Part shown: positions 8,151-18,511 of the stretch, in pieces
Layout of the letters: each line of letters starts with the position of its first letter
Numbering within the stretch: position 1 is the first letter of the stretch
Translations under genes and position numbers: made by a program
Notes under the pieces: generated by a model
Told to the model about the DNA's origin: nothing
The model's input: the letters and a program-made list of their open reading frames with translations, nothing else
Databases searched by the model: none
Origin: Planctomycetota bacterium
Lineage (GTDB): Bacteria; Planctomycetota; GCA-2746535
Length of the DNA: 64,000 bases
NCBI GenBank assembly: GCA_002746535.1
Contig: NVWA01000006.1
Span: forward strand, 17,410 to 81,409
Direction: 5' to 3'

Positions 8151-11100
8151 ATGAGAATAATTAATAATTTAAAATTAAATTATATGTTAACTTTTATTTC
8201 TATGATTTTATTGGCAGGTTGTGGCAGTGGTGGAGGTGGCAGTTCGACTTCGCCTGGTCCAATAGTCATTGTAGATACAACGGTACTAAAAGCTTCTATT
8301 GATGTTGGTGGAATTCAATTAGTCGGCACTTCTAGTAGTGGCAAAAAATATAAATTTAGCAAAGAAGAGGATGAGTACTTAAGAAGTAATTGTACTGGAG
8401 TAAAAGTTTATAAGATTGACGGGACAATTGTTGGATCTGCAGAACAAGACACTAGTACTAAAAAATGGAAGATTGATCTTAAAAAAAATCAGCCCCATAT
8501 TATAAAAGCTAGAATTAAAGGTAATAATGGAGTAGGTTCTTTTTTTTCTGAGAGAATTATAAAATCTAATTTTGATGATACTGATGATGTCGCTGTCAAT
8601 GATGATACCTCAAAAGTTTATTCTCGAGTATTACAAGTGGCATCACATAATGGCAAGAGTTTATCAGATATAGAAGATTTGCTTGAAGATGAAATAACGG
8701 ATGCAGAAAAAACAATTGAAGCCATAAGCAATGGAACTTTTCTAAACGAATTAACAGCTGCGATTGATAGTAACAAAACAGATGCTGAAAAAGCAGAAAT
8801 TATTAAGGCAGGTATCGATGAACTAACAGCCTTATTAGCTATTTTTAATGAAATGGATAAAAGGTTTTCTGATTTAGAATCCGGTAATTCCACTAGTGAT
8901 TTAGAAGGAATTATTTCAACCGATTTTGATGTGGGAGGTTCCTTAGATGTACTTACATTGACAGATACCAACTCAGATGCATTGTCAACACAGGTGACTA
9001 ATTTTATCAATAGCATAACAGTTGTCATTAACTTGCAAATTACCATTGAATCTAATCAGATAAATATCAAAAATTCTGATAACATTAACTTGGTAGACCC
9101 TGATTCTATTACAATTAGCCAAGAAGATCTCGAAAGCATTCGGAATAATAATGCTGTCCCTTCAATTGTTTTAAATGGATTAAAGAGCAGTACTTTAGAA
9201 ATTGGCGAAAATCAAAGTTTAAATTTTCTAGTAGAAACGCTTAATCCATATACCAATTCTATTTTTACTGTCGTGGTGCAAGATGAATCCATTGTATCGA
9301 GTGTACTATCAAATACGGCATCATTAAAATTTTCTGAGGTTTTGAAATTAACAGGTTTAAAAGCGGGTACAACTATTGTAACTTTATTGGATAGTTCAAA
9401 TAATACTCAACCACTTTCATTTAATGTAACTGTTAATGCCTCAACGGATCATCCAAAACCATTAATTACTGCAATAGGTTTAACGACTACCGAAGATACT
9501 GTTGTGATATTTGATTTAAATAATTTAATTATTAACGCTGAAGTCGGATTAAATTATGTATGGGATGCCAGTCAAGATACTGGAGCTAAAGGCACCATTT
9601 CCATAACGAATAATCTTCTCACATATACACCAAATGCAAATGTAAATGGTCTAGATTCTTTTAATATTAAAGTGAACAATGGATTTGAAGATTCGGATAC
9701 TATTGCTATAGGGGTTACGATTATATCTGTAAATGACACACCGGTTTTATCCTCACAATCATTGAGTACTATTGAAAATGAAGCTCTTACACTGGACCTT
9801 ACAACATTGGGTACAGATTCAGACAATGGACAGCAACTTGCATATCTTTTGTCAAGTAATCCTACTAATGGAACGGCCTCCATCACCAATAGTATTTTAA
9901 CTTATACGCCAAATGCTAGTTTTAGTGGATCAGATTCTCTTTCTATCACAATTAATGATGGTATTGTTAGTTCAAGTGCTGTGGTATTTCCTATAACGGT
10001 ATTGTTATCTGGATCAGTACCTAATGCGCCTATAATTTCTTCAATAACTGCAAATGACCCAGATAATGCTGATGCTGTATTTTCAAATCAAGATACGATT
10101 ACAATTGTTTTTGATGTACCAACAAACCAACCAGCGGTAACGATAAAATCAAGTTTAGATAACATTTTTACATTCTCACAATCGCTTGGCACCAACTATA
10201 CAGGTGTCTGGTCAAGTTCAACAACTTTAGTGATCACAATGGTTGATACTACCGGGAATGGCTCACCAATTGTTGGTACTTTCTCTGTAACTGCAAAAAG
10301 CGCTGGAGGGTTAAAAAATGCCACCGGAACATCTTTACCTTCTTCGTCGGCATCAGGAGTCTTGACAGGTGACTTTGGTATTTTCACTACAATACCAACG
10401 AATACTGTTGCCGTGACTGGAGATAGCCAAATAACCGTCTCTTGGGATACCGTTACAAATGCAACGTCCTATAATATATATTTTTCAACAAGTTCTGGGG
10501 TAACAACTGGTAGCTCGAAAATCACGGGTGTGACTAGTCCTTATATTCATACAGGGTTGACAAATGGAACAGCCTATTACTACGTTATCACCGCTGTTAT
10601 TTCTTCAGTAGAGAGCGCTTTATCTTCTGAAGCGAATGCAACACCAGTTGCTGTAGTGGTAGCTCCATCAGCACCTGCTTCATTAACAGCTGTAAAAGGG
10701 AATGCTCAGAATGTACTTACTTGGTCAACTTCGTCAGGTGCTACTTCATATAATTTATATCATGCAACAAGTTCTGGGGTCACTACGGGTAGTACAAAAT
10801 TAGCGACAGTAACTAGTCCTTATTCTCATACAGGTTTAACAAACGGAACAACGTATTATTATGTTGTAACAGCAGTAAATGCTGCAGGAGAAAGTGCCGT
10901 CTCATCTGAAGTAAATGCTACCCCCTTTGTTGCTGATATAACTAGTGATTTAGTAGCTCATTGGAAGTTTGAAAATAATGGTGATGACTCTAGTGGTAGT
11001 GCCAATGTACACAACATGACTATTGCAGGGGCTACCTACGTAGCTGATAAGAACGCAACACCCAATTCTGCATTGAGTTTTGATGGAATAAATGATACAG

Positions 11101-13100
11101 CACAAACGCCTTACCATGCAGACTTTGACCTTCCGGCTAATCAAGACTTAACTATCTCGGCTTGGGTAAAGCGAGAAACAGGTGAGGACGCGCACATTCT
11201 GACCACTATTGGTACTAATACAAGTCAAGGGTTTTATATGTATGTATCAACAACTGGAGCCGTTTATCATAAAATAGCTAATAACGTGCCTGAAGATATC
11301 TTCCTTAGTAGCGCAGGTGCCGTTCCAGTTGATACTTGGACACATATATTAATATCTAATGATAGGACTACGGGTATTGCTTCACTATACATCAATGGCG
11401 TATTCCATAGTGCTAGTGGTGTGTTTTCTAATACTAAGGACTCTAACATTGTAGCCGTCCGTCCTGCTTATATAGGATCTAATATTGCACCATTATATTA
11501 TAAGATACAAGTAGATGAGATAAGGTTTTATAGAAGAGCCTTAACACAAGCAGATATTACTGAATTGGCGGCATTGCCTTCAGATCCAGGATCATCCGGT
11601 TCTGTACCTGTAATTAACATTAATGATCCATTGCCATATCAGAATAATTATATCGAATTCACATATATTTTGACCGACACAGAAAATGACGTATGCACAA
11701 TCAACGCAGAATATAGTATTGATGCGGGTACCAATTGGTTTACGGCTACATTAATTGGAACTACTAGTAACTTAACACCAGGCCTAGATACAAAATCTAT
11801 AATATGGAACATGAAAAGTGATTTGAATACCACTTCCACCGAGACTGTTTTGCTAAAATTGCGTGGAACCGATTCAAGTAGTGGTTCATATGATACCTCA
11901 AATGGAGTTAGCTTTTCAACTCACAATAAAACTATTCTTTATGTCGATGCGGATAATGGTACGCCTGGCAATGGATCATCTTGGCTCAATTCATTTGATA
12001 ATGTACAGGATGCTTTAACCAATTCGGCAGGTGATGATGAACTTTGGATTGCAGATGGCTCATATGTACCGGGAAATGTTAAGAATATACACACTTTTGA
12101 ATTATTAACAGGTGTTGAAGTTTATGGGGGTTTTGTAGGAACAGAGTCATTTCGTTATCAGAGAAATTGGAAAATAAATAAAACAATTTTTTCTGGTGAT
12201 ATAAATGGTGATACACCAGGAGGAACTACCTCAGACGATATTTATCACGTCGTTACCAGTCAAACGTCCGGTTTAATTGACGGAATAACTATTAAATATG
12301 GCTATAGAGGTATTGTTTGTGTCGGTAGTGCAAACACTATAATCGCAAATTGTACTATTACTTCAAACACAAATATTCTTGGTGTTGGTGGTGGATTTTA
12401 CAATTCTGCTGCTTCCCCAATACTAATCAATTGCGAAATTACAAATAACACTGCAGCCGATAATGGGGGTGGTATGTTCAATGGTGCCTGTAGTCCAGTT
12501 ATTATCAACTGTAACTTCTCAGGAAATACTGCAAATGGTATCATAGGAGGTGGCATTTATAATAATTCCTCACCTGCAATGATATTTAATTGCACTTTTA
12601 CTGGTAATACTTCTGCTGATAGAGGTGGCGCTATTTGCAATGTTAATAGTTCTTCGAAAATTATAAATTGCACTATAACAGGAAATAATGCGATTAATAA
12701 TGGTGGTGCTATTAGCAACGAGAGCTCATCTTCAACAGTAATCACCAACAGTATAATCTGGGGAAATAAAATAAATGGCGTCCTTTCAACTAACATGGCT
12801 GATGAAATCTATAATAATTCATCTACACCTATAATCACTTATTCTATAGTAAAAGGAATCACTGTATCAAATGGTAATTTAGATTCAGATCCATTATTTA
12901 CAACACCAGGCTCAGATTATACTCTCGGGAATTCTTCACCTGCCGAAAACGCGGGAAATAATGATGCAGCTATTGGTATTGACCTTAATGGTGATGGAGG
13001 TGGTGATGGAGATAAAGTCACAACTGATTCATCATTAGATATAAAAGGTGAAGCACGAATTAAAAATGGAACCGTTGATATGGGTGCTAATGAAAAGTAA
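8151..13100 (+). CDS. giant multidomain surface lipoprotein (Ig-like, FN3, LamG, beta-helix)
   Basis: The protein has 1,649 residues from ATG 8151, which has AAGGG 10 bases upstream and opens directly with a lipoprotein signal: LLAG before Cys24. The frame is open for 36 more codons upstream but this extension is unlikely. In order: a helical N-terminal part, two cadherin/'Tandem-95'-like Ig repeats (about 440-620), a Big-like domain (about 625-745), two near-identical fibronectin III domains (about 748-927), a LamG/concanavalin-like domain (about 930-1140), a further beta domain, and a parallel beta-helix of GGGI-NN-S repeats (about 1265-1560). The C-terminus (TVDMGANEK) matches choice-of-anchor-Q proteins. 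A surface adhesin or glycan-binding role is likely. Confidence 0.85.
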   Translation: MRIINNLKLNYMLTFISMILLAGCGSGGGGSSTSPGPIVIVDTTVLKASIDVGGIQLVGTSSSGKKYKFSKEEDEYLRSNCTGVKVYKIDGTIVGSAEQDTSTKKWKIDLKKNQPHIIKARIKGNNGVGSFFSERIIKSNFDDTDDVAVNDDTSKVYSRVLQVASHNGKSLSDIEDLLEDEITDAEKTIEAISNGTFLNELTAAIDSNKTDAEKAEIIKAGIDELTALLAIFNEMDKRFSDLESGNSTSDLEGIISTDFDVGGSLDVLTLTDTNSDALSTQVTNFINSITVVINLQITIESNQINIKNSDNINLVDPDSITISQEDLESIRNNNAVPSIVLNGLKSSTLEIGENQSLNFLVETLNPYTNSIFTVVVQDESIVSSVLSNTASLKFSEVLKLTGLKAGTTIVTLLDSSNNTQPLSFNVTVNASTDHPKPLITAIGLTTTEDTVVIFDLNNLIINAEVGLNYVWDASQDTGAKGTISITNNLLTYTPNANVNGLDSFNIKVNNGFEDSDTIAIGVTIISVNDTPVLSSQSLSTIENEALTLDLTTLGTDSDNGQQLAYLLSSNPTNGTASITNSILTYTPNASFSGSDSLSITINDGIVSSSAVVFPITVLLSGSVPNAPIISSITANDPDNADAVFSNQDTITIVFDVPTNQPAVTIKSSLDNIFTFSQSLGTNYTGVWSSSTTLVITMVDTTGNGSPIVGTFSVTAKSAGGLKNATGTSLPSSSASGVLTGDFGIFTTIPTNTVAVTGDSQITVSWDTVTNATSYNIYFSTSSGVTTGSSKITGVTSPYIHTGLTNGTAYYYVITAVISSVESALSSEANATPVAVVVAPSAPASLTAVKGNAQNVLTWSTSSGATSYNLYHATSSGVTTGSTKLATVTSPYSHTGLTNGTTYYYVVTAVNAAGESAVSSEVNATPFVADITSDLVAHWKFENNGDDSSGSANVHNMTIAGATYVADKNATPNSALSFDGINDTAQTPYHADFDLPANQDLTISAWVKRETGEDAHILTTIGTNTSQGFYMYVSTTGAVYHKIANNVPEDIFLSSAGAVPVDTWTHILISNDRTTGIASLYINGVFHSASGVFSNTKDSNIVAVRPAYIGSNIAPLYYKIQVDEIRFYRRALTQADITELAALPSDPGSSGSVPVININDPLPYQNNYIEFTYILTDTENDVCTINAEYSIDAGTNWFTATLIGTTSNLTPGLDTKSIIWNMKSDLNTTSTETVLLKLRGTDSSSGSYDTSNGVSFSTHNKTILYVDADNGTPGNGSSWLNSFDNVQDALTNSAGDDELWIADGSYVPGNVKNIHTFELLTGVEVYGGFVGTESFRYQRNWKINKTIFSGDINGDTPGGTTSDDIYHVVTSQTSGLIDGITIKYGYRGIVCVGSANTIIANCTITSNTNILGVGGGFYNSAASPILINCEITNNTAADNGGGMFNGACSPVIINCNFSGNTANGIIGGGIYNNSSPAMIFNCTFTGNTSADRGGAICNVNSSSKIINCTITGNNAINNGGAISNESSSSTVITNSIIWGNKINGVLSTNMADEIYNNSSTPIITYSIVKGITVSNGNLDSDPLFTTPGSDYTLGNSSPAENAGNNDAAIGIDLNGDGGGDGDKVTTDSSLDIKGEARIKNGTVDMGANEK

Positions 13101-13155
13101 AACGTTATTCTTAATAGTACTTTATTGATCTAATTATTTTATCAGTAATAGTTTT

Positions 13156-13190
13156 AAGATTATTTGATTTACGATGAAATAATCTTTTAT
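13156..13190 (+). terminator. putative rho-independent terminator after the lipoprotein gene
   Basis: A perfect 10-base inverted repeat, AAGATTATTT (13156-13165) and AAATAATCTT (13177-13186), has an 11-base loop and is followed by TTAT. The stem is AT-rich, so it is weak. The rest of the 13101-13424 gap shows nothing recognisable. Confidence 0.5.
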
Positions 13191-13424
13191 TCACTAAGTG
13201 ATCATCCAGATGATTTTTCATAATATATGTTGTCTGGTTTTTAAATTAAAGAGCATGCCTTCGAATATTGGATACTCATTTTAATGAAGTTGCAGGAATA
13301 ACATTCATCATCAATGTGTAATTTATTGTATTTATTTGAAATTACATAAAATGAAAGTTTTGAATTTATCAACTTAATTGATTGCGTGGTATTTTCGATC
13401 AATAAAACTGAGACTTTCGTGTAA

Positions 13425-14981
13425 ATGCTTTTTAATTCATATGTATTTATTTTTGCATTTCTACCTATTGTCTTATGTGTATTCTCTTTAGTAAGTAAAA
13501 CTAAAACCCCACAATATTCAATTATTTGGTTAATTGCATCTTCGTTGTTTTTTTATGCTTGGTGGAACCCTCCTTACATATGTCTTATTTTATTATCAAT
13601 TTTATTTAATTTTAAAGTTGGCCATTTCCTTGGCAAGAAAAAGTCAAAATATATTCTTTTTATAGGTGTGGCGATTAATATTTTGTTAATTGCTTATTAC
13701 AAGTACGCTAATTTCTTTGTGACTAATTTAAATGAAATTACCAATTCAGATTATCATTTAATTAAAATTATTCTTCCGTTAGCTATTTCATTTTTCACCT
13801 TTCAGCAAATTGCTTATTTAATTGATAGCTACAAAGGCCAAACCAAAGATACTAGTTTCATTAATTATTGTTTATTTGTTACTTTTTTTCCTCAACTAAT
13901 TGCGGGTCCTATTGTAAGCCATCAAGAAATTCTACCTCAATTTAAAGAGCAAGATAAATTTAAATTAAAAAGTTCTAATATTTCGATTGGTTTAACTATT
14001 TTTATTTTAGGACTATTTAAAAAAGTTGTTTTTGCTGACAATATTGCAATTTATTCTACTCCGATATTTGAAGCAGCTGAAAGTGGAGTTGAGTTATCAA
14101 TTTTTGAAGCTTGGGGTGGGGCACTTGCATATACATTTCAAATTTATTTCGATTTTTCCGGTTATTCAGATATGGCTATAGGGCTTGCTAGAATGTTTGG
14201 CATTATTTTACCAATCAATTTTTACTCCCCATATAAAGCAACTTCTATCATTGAGTTTTGGCGAAGATGGCACATTACTCTATCTCGATTTTTAAGAGAT
14301 CATTTGTATATACCTTTGGGAGGCAACCGAAAAGGTAGAATTCGTCGTTATGTTAATTTATTTATAACAATGTTGATTGGTGGATTGTGGCATGGTGCTG
14401 GTTGGACCTTTATCTTGTGGGGTGGGTTTCATGGTCTTTTATTAGCGATGAATCATGCTTGGAGAGCAGTATTTAAAAATTGGAGCAGTCAAAATATTTA
14501 TTTTAATTTTATCTTAAGATCTTTAGGGCGACTTTCTACTTTTATTGTTGTTGTCATAGCCTGGGTGATTTTTAGAGCAAAAAGTTGGGATGGAGCTAAA
14601 AAAATATATGCAGGTATGTTTGGATTTAACGGAATTTCATTGCCAATTTCTGCTGAAGAAAAAATAATGGGATTTCAAGAATCTTTGCAATATTTTGGAA
14701 TTACCTTTAACGGTATGTTTTACAATCATGTGTTTGGTCATAACATAAATGGTATTTTATTGATAATTTTCATGTTGATTGTGGTCTGGTTTTCCCCAAA
14801 TGTACTAGAATTAATTAAAGGTAGTAATCCAGCTTTAGGATTAGAAAAATATTTAGTAGAAAAAAAAGAATGGATTGTTTGGAAGTTTAATATGTTTTTT
14901 GCTATTGTATTGGCATTATTGAGTGTGATATGTATTTTGGCTATTGCATCACCAAGTGAATTTTTATATTTCCAGTTTTAA
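13425..14981 (+). CDS. AlgI-type MBOAT O-acyltransferase
   Basis: The protein has 518 residues and about ten hydrophobic segments. It carries the MBOAT signature: WRRWHITLSRFLRDHLYIPLGG near residue 280 and the active-site His in IGGLWHGAGWTFILWGGFHG near 322. AlgI-family proteins pass acyl groups, usually acetyl, across the inner membrane to extracellular polysaccharide. The next gene, two bases downstream, encodes an SGNH-type protein. This is the usual pairing in which the MBOAT protein supplies acetyl and the SGNH protein transfers it to the glycan. O-acetylation of the polymer made by this locus is the likely job. Confidence 0.9.
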   Translation: MLFNSYVFIFAFLPIVLCVFSLVSKTKTPQYSIIWLIASSLFFYAWWNPPYICLILLSILFNFKVGHFLGKKKSKYILFIGVAINILLIAYYKYANFFVTNLNEITNSDYHLIKIILPLAISFFTFQQIAYLIDSYKGQTKDTSFINYCLFVTFFPQLIAGPIVSHQEILPQFKEQDKFKLKSSNISIGLTIFILGLFKKVVFADNIAIYSTPIFEAAESGVELSIFEAWGGALAYTFQIYFDFSGYSDMAIGLARMFGIILPINFYSPYKATSIIEFWRRWHITLSRFLRDHLYIPLGGNRKGRIRRYVNLFITMLIGGLWHGAGWTFILWGGFHGLLLAMNHAWRAVFKNWSSQNIYFNFILRSLGRLSTFIVVVIAWVIFRAKSWDGAKKIYAGMFGFNGISLPISAEEKIMGFQESLQYFGITFNGMFYNHVFGHNINGILLIIFMLIVVWFSPNVLELIKGSNPALGLEKYLVEKKEWIVWKFNMFFAIVLALLSVICILAIASPSEFLYFQF

Positions 14982-14983
14982 TT

Positions 14984-16132
14984 ATGAAAAAATATTTAAT
15001 TACCTATTTTATATGTCTTTTATTTTTTCTTATTTTATTTTTCCCATTTCTTATTTATTTATATCAAGTAGGAGAGAGTCAAGATCTTCTCTCTGTTGTT
15101 AAAAAACAAAAAAACAATTCCAAAAAAATTATTTACGGATCTAATTTGCATCATGATCATCGTCAGTACAAAAAAATATTATTAAATGAGTCCAATCCAA
15201 GAATTATAGCTTTAGGTTCATCTCGAGTACTCCAGTTTAGGCAGTATATGTTTACAGATGAATTTATAAATATGGGCAAAGGAATGAACACTATAAATGA
15301 TGGCTTAGATTTAGCCTCAGAGATCAATGCAAAGAACATTGACCTGATTTTACTTGGTATAGACTTTTGGATGTTTATAAAGAGTGAAGTAAAACATCAC
15401 GATTATTTAGTTAAGCCTAAATTAAACTCTTACACGCCAACTTTGAATGATGTGTCATTACTGATGAAATGGATGATTAATGGTAAAGTTTCCTTTAATG
15501 ATTTTCATAATACTTTAATGAATGGGTCTCATCATATTGGTATTTCAGGAGGGCAAGGGAATGGGTTTGGTCCTGATGGTTCCTATTATTATACAAGAGA
15601 AATATCTGGACAAGCTAATAATGACATTGCTTTTAAAAATACGAGTCAACGAATAAAATCAGGGAAAAATCAGTTTAAATATTCCGATGAAATTAGTATT
15701 CTTAAATTTAATAAATTTCTTAAATTAATTACATTATTAAAAAAAGGTAATAAAAAATTAATTTTATTTTTTCCTCCATTAGCTGAGCCTATTTACAAGC
15801 AAATGAATAAAATGGAAAAAGAGTATCTCTATATATTGAAGCTTAAACTTAAATTAAAAGAAAATGAAATTAAATATTATGATTTCTCATCAGCATCAAA
15901 ATTAGATTCGAATGTCGGAGAGTTTATAGATGGTTTTCACGGAGGTGAGGTAACATCTCTTCGAATATTAAGACAAATTATGCAAGATAATATAGAATTA
16001 TCAAAATTTGTGAACATCAAAATAATAAATGAGAATATTAAAAATTATAGCGGAAGAGCATTTGTTCCAGATGAAGAAATCACTAATTTAAAAGAAATTG
16101 ATTTTTTAAAGGTAGGGGTTAGTAAAGATTAA
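14984..16132 (+). CDS. membrane-anchored SGNH-like acyltransferase partner of MBOAT
   Basis: The protein has 382 residues with one N-terminal membrane segment (about 5-28) and the rest outside the cytoplasm. RIIALGSSRVLQF has the GxS nucleophile block of SGNH/GDSL proteins. GIDFW supplies a later block, and the C-terminal FIDGFHGGEVTSLRIL carries the D-x-x-H pair expected of the catalytic Asp and His. It starts two bases after the MBOAT gene. By analogy with AlgJ/AlgX-type partners it transfers acetyl groups to the exported glycan. No family name can be assigned from sequence alone. Confidence 0.65.
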   Translation: MKKYLITYFICLLFFLILFFPFLIYLYQVGESQDLLSVVKKQKNNSKKIIYGSNLHHDHRQYKKILLNESNPRIIALGSSRVLQFRQYMFTDEFINMGKGMNTINDGLDLASEINAKNIDLILLGIDFWMFIKSEVKHHDYLVKPKLNSYTPTLNDVSLLMKWMINGKVSFNDFHNTLMNGSHHIGISGGQGNGFGPDGSYYYTREISGQANNDIAFKNTSQRIKSGKNQFKYSDEISILKFNKFLKLITLLKKGNKKLILFFPPLAEPIYKQMNKMEKEYLYILKLKLKLKENEIKYYDFSSASKLDSNVGEFIDGFHGGEVTSLRILRQIMQDNIELSKFVNIKIINENIKNYSGRAFVPDEEITNLKEIDFLKVGVSKD

Positions 16133-16192
16133 TATTTTATAATCCGCTTATTAAATTTTGAATAATATGATCTTTATAATTTCAGAACATTA

Positions 16193-16545
16193 TTAGTTTA
16201 AAAAATTATTTCTAGTTCAGATTGAAGTATTAGTTAGGGGTTTAGAACCGCGTCTTTATATTGCTGTAAAATATTATAAAAAAAGAGGATGATGCCTTTG
16301 TGTATTAGGGAATAGTGGTTTTATTAATAATTTTGCTGTTAAGACGAGAGTAGCTTATGTATATATTGCTAAAGCTTATCATGGCGATAAAAAATTCTAT
16401 GAAAAGTTAGAGAGCTGTATAAAAAATTAAACTATTGGATTTTGACCAAGTAGAGGCCTTTTTAAGCTATCTGTCAAGCAAGCAAATTATTAATAAAAAA
16501 CTCTCTATTCAGCCACTTACAAAAATTACATTTGCAATTTCCTAA
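16193..16545 (+). pseudogene. internally deleted remnant of a surface-carbohydrate gene paralogue
   Basis: Reading from 16206 gives IEVLVRGLEPRLYIA, then a TGA stop at 16290, then CVLGNSGFINNFAVKT and IAKAYHGDKKFY. These align with residues 13-75 of the intact protein encoded at 2787-4175. From about 16427, in another frame, KIKLLDFDQVEAFLSYL and KKLSIQPLTKITFAIS align with the last 40 residues, ending at a TAA at 16543. About 340 residues (roughly 1 kb) between the two blocks are gone, and the frame is broken. The remnant sits directly before the ABC exporter gene. Confidence 0.85.
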
Positions 16546-16715
16546 AATGATAAAATTGAAATTTTATTGATATGTTTTCATTATTTATTTTTATAAATCA
16601 GTATAATTATTTATAAATTATTTTTTAGTATAACAATGGTAATATACTAAGCGTTAGATTACAAATTTTGTTGGTTCGTGATCGTGTATTGTATTAACTG
16701 ATTCAAAGGTAGTGC

Positions 16716-18506
16716 ATGGAATTTTTTAGAGTTATAAAGCTAGTTTTTAAGTTTACTAAAGAAATTTGGAGGCTTTATAAAAAAAGATTTATTGTTATGG
16801 AGCTTTCAGTTATCTTAGCGATTTTTGTAGGTAATCTGGGTATTGCATTATTAATTCCAGCTTTTAAATTTTTAGAACCTTTGAGCGCTGATGAGAAATC
16901 GCCTTTTTTAATAGATTTAATGATAAGAGTTTTCGATTTTTTTAATATCAGTCCAAGTTTTGAAAATGTTTTAGTCATTATTCTGTTTTTATTAATATTT
17001 TCATTTATGGCTAAAATATTTGAGGGTTATTTGCGTGCTAGAATTGTTGTAAATATTCAACTGTCATTTCAAAAGAATTTATTGAAAAATGCTTTGGATG
17101 CCAGTTATTTAAAATTTCAAGAATTTAAAACAAGTGAGTATCAGAATACAATTATTCAAGAATGTCATAGGGCAGGAAGAGCATTTTATTTACTTTGCAC
17201 TTTTTATAGTGGTATAGTTATGACTGTAATGTGTCTAGTTTTTGCTGTACTAATTTCATTTGAATCTTTTTTGATCGTAATTTTGAGTGGATTTATTATC
17301 GCCCCGTTGACGAATATATTTATCAATAGATCTAATATAGCATCAAAGAGAATTATCAGTAATAATGAAAATATCGCTCAAGTAACATCAGATATATTGG
17401 ATGGAATGAAATACATTAAAAGTGTTCGATCGACAAATGAAATGTTTGAATATGCTCAAGAACCAATTTCGGGTGGTAAAAAGTTGCGAGTTTTTTTAGA
17501 AAAGAATTTGGTTAATATAAGCACAATCCCTATGTCATTTTCAGGAGTTTTATTAATAGTTTTATTATATTTAGGAGTATATCAATTTCAAATTCCTATT
17601 TTAGAATTAGGTGTGTTTATTGTTTTAGTTCAGAAGGCATACTCCGCATATAGCGGAATGAAAAGTAAACAAGGCGGCTTGGTTATATCAATACCATCTT
17701 ATTTTAAAGCTTTCGATATGATTGAATCTTTAAAAGAGGATAAAATTGATTTTGATGAAGGCGATGAGCTTTCTCTTCAGAAATCGATCGTTATCGATAG
17801 ATTGTCTTATAAAGTATCAGATACAACCATACTAAGTGATATCTCTATAACCATTAATAAAGGAGATAGTATTGCCATAGTTGGATTTTCAGGAAGTGGA
17901 AAAACAACCCTAATGGACATTATGCTAGGTTTGTATCCTGCAAGCAATGGCGATGTGCTTTACGATGGCACATCGATTTCAAAAATTTCACATCAATCTT
18001 TATCAGAAAATTTAAGTTTTATGAGCCAGACACCATTCTTTTATCCTGCTTCATTAAGAAATAATATTACCTTAGGAAAAGATAAGCATTCAGATGAAGA
18101 AATAATAGATGTGCTTAAAATGGTCAAATTAGATTCATTATTGGAGTCCTTGAATTTTGATTTGGATGCAATGGTTGGTGGAAATTATAGAGCCCTTTCT
18201 GGAGGTGAAATTCAAAGAGTAGCTTTAGCTAGAGAATTGATAAAACAGTCCTCAATTTTGTTTTTAGATGAAGCCACGAGTGCACTTGATAATGAAACAG
18301 AACTACACATTAAGAATGTATTAGAAAAATTGAAAGGCGAAAAAACGATAGTTTTGATCGCTCATCGGTTATCATCAATTAAAAATGCTGATTGCATTTA
18401 TGTAATGGAAAAAGGCCAATTGGTTGAGCAAGGCAAATTTGATGAATTAATCAAAAAAGAAGGTGCCTTTAGTAAGTTATATAGTACCGAAAATATAAAT
18501 AGTTAA
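16716..18506 (+). CDS. ABC exporter, fused membrane and ATPase domains
   Basis: The protein has 596 residues: a six-helix type I exporter domain (about 1-330) followed by an ATPase domain. Walker A is GFSGSGKTT near 390, the signature LSGGEIQR near 494, Walker B ILFLDEATSALD near 513, and the H-loop LIAHRLSS near 548. This is MsbA/lipid- or glycan-flippase architecture. It is preceded by AAAGG seven bases before the ATG. As the last gene of the glycan locus it is a good candidate for exporting the lipid-linked product. The family does not by itself distinguish glycan, lipid and drug export. Confidence 0.88.
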   Translation: MEFFRVIKLVFKFTKEIWRLYKKRFIVMELSVILAIFVGNLGIALLIPAFKFLEPLSADEKSPFLIDLMIRVFDFFNISPSFENVLVIILFLLIFSFMAKIFEGYLRARIVVNIQLSFQKNLLKNALDASYLKFQEFKTSEYQNTIIQECHRAGRAFYLLCTFYSGIVMTVMCLVFAVLISFESFLIVILSGFIIAPLTNIFINRSNIASKRIISNNENIAQVTSDILDGMKYIKSVRSTNEMFEYAQEPISGGKKLRVFLEKNLVNISTIPMSFSGVLLIVLLYLGVYQFQIPILELGVFIVLVQKAYSAYSGMKSKQGGLVISIPSYFKAFDMIESLKEDKIDFDEGDELSLQKSIVIDRLSYKVSDTTILSDISITINKGDSIAIVGFSGSGKTTLMDIMLGLYPASNGDVLYDGTSISKISHQSLSENLSFMSQTPFFYPASLRNNITLGKDKHSDEEIIDVLKMVKLDSLLESLNFDLDAMVGGNYRALSGGEIQRVALARELIKQSSILFLDEATSALDNETELHIKNVLEKLKGEKTIVLIAHRLSSIKNADCIYVMEKGQLVEQGKFDELIKKEGAFSKLYSTENINS

Positions 18507-18511
18507 CTGTC

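Noticed and set aside
8618..9889. Antisense ORFs of 142 and 105 codons within the giant lipoprotein gene
   Set aside because: They are rich in Val/Ser/Ile, without a start signal, and mirror the beta-rich sense protein; the sense frame is clearly coding.
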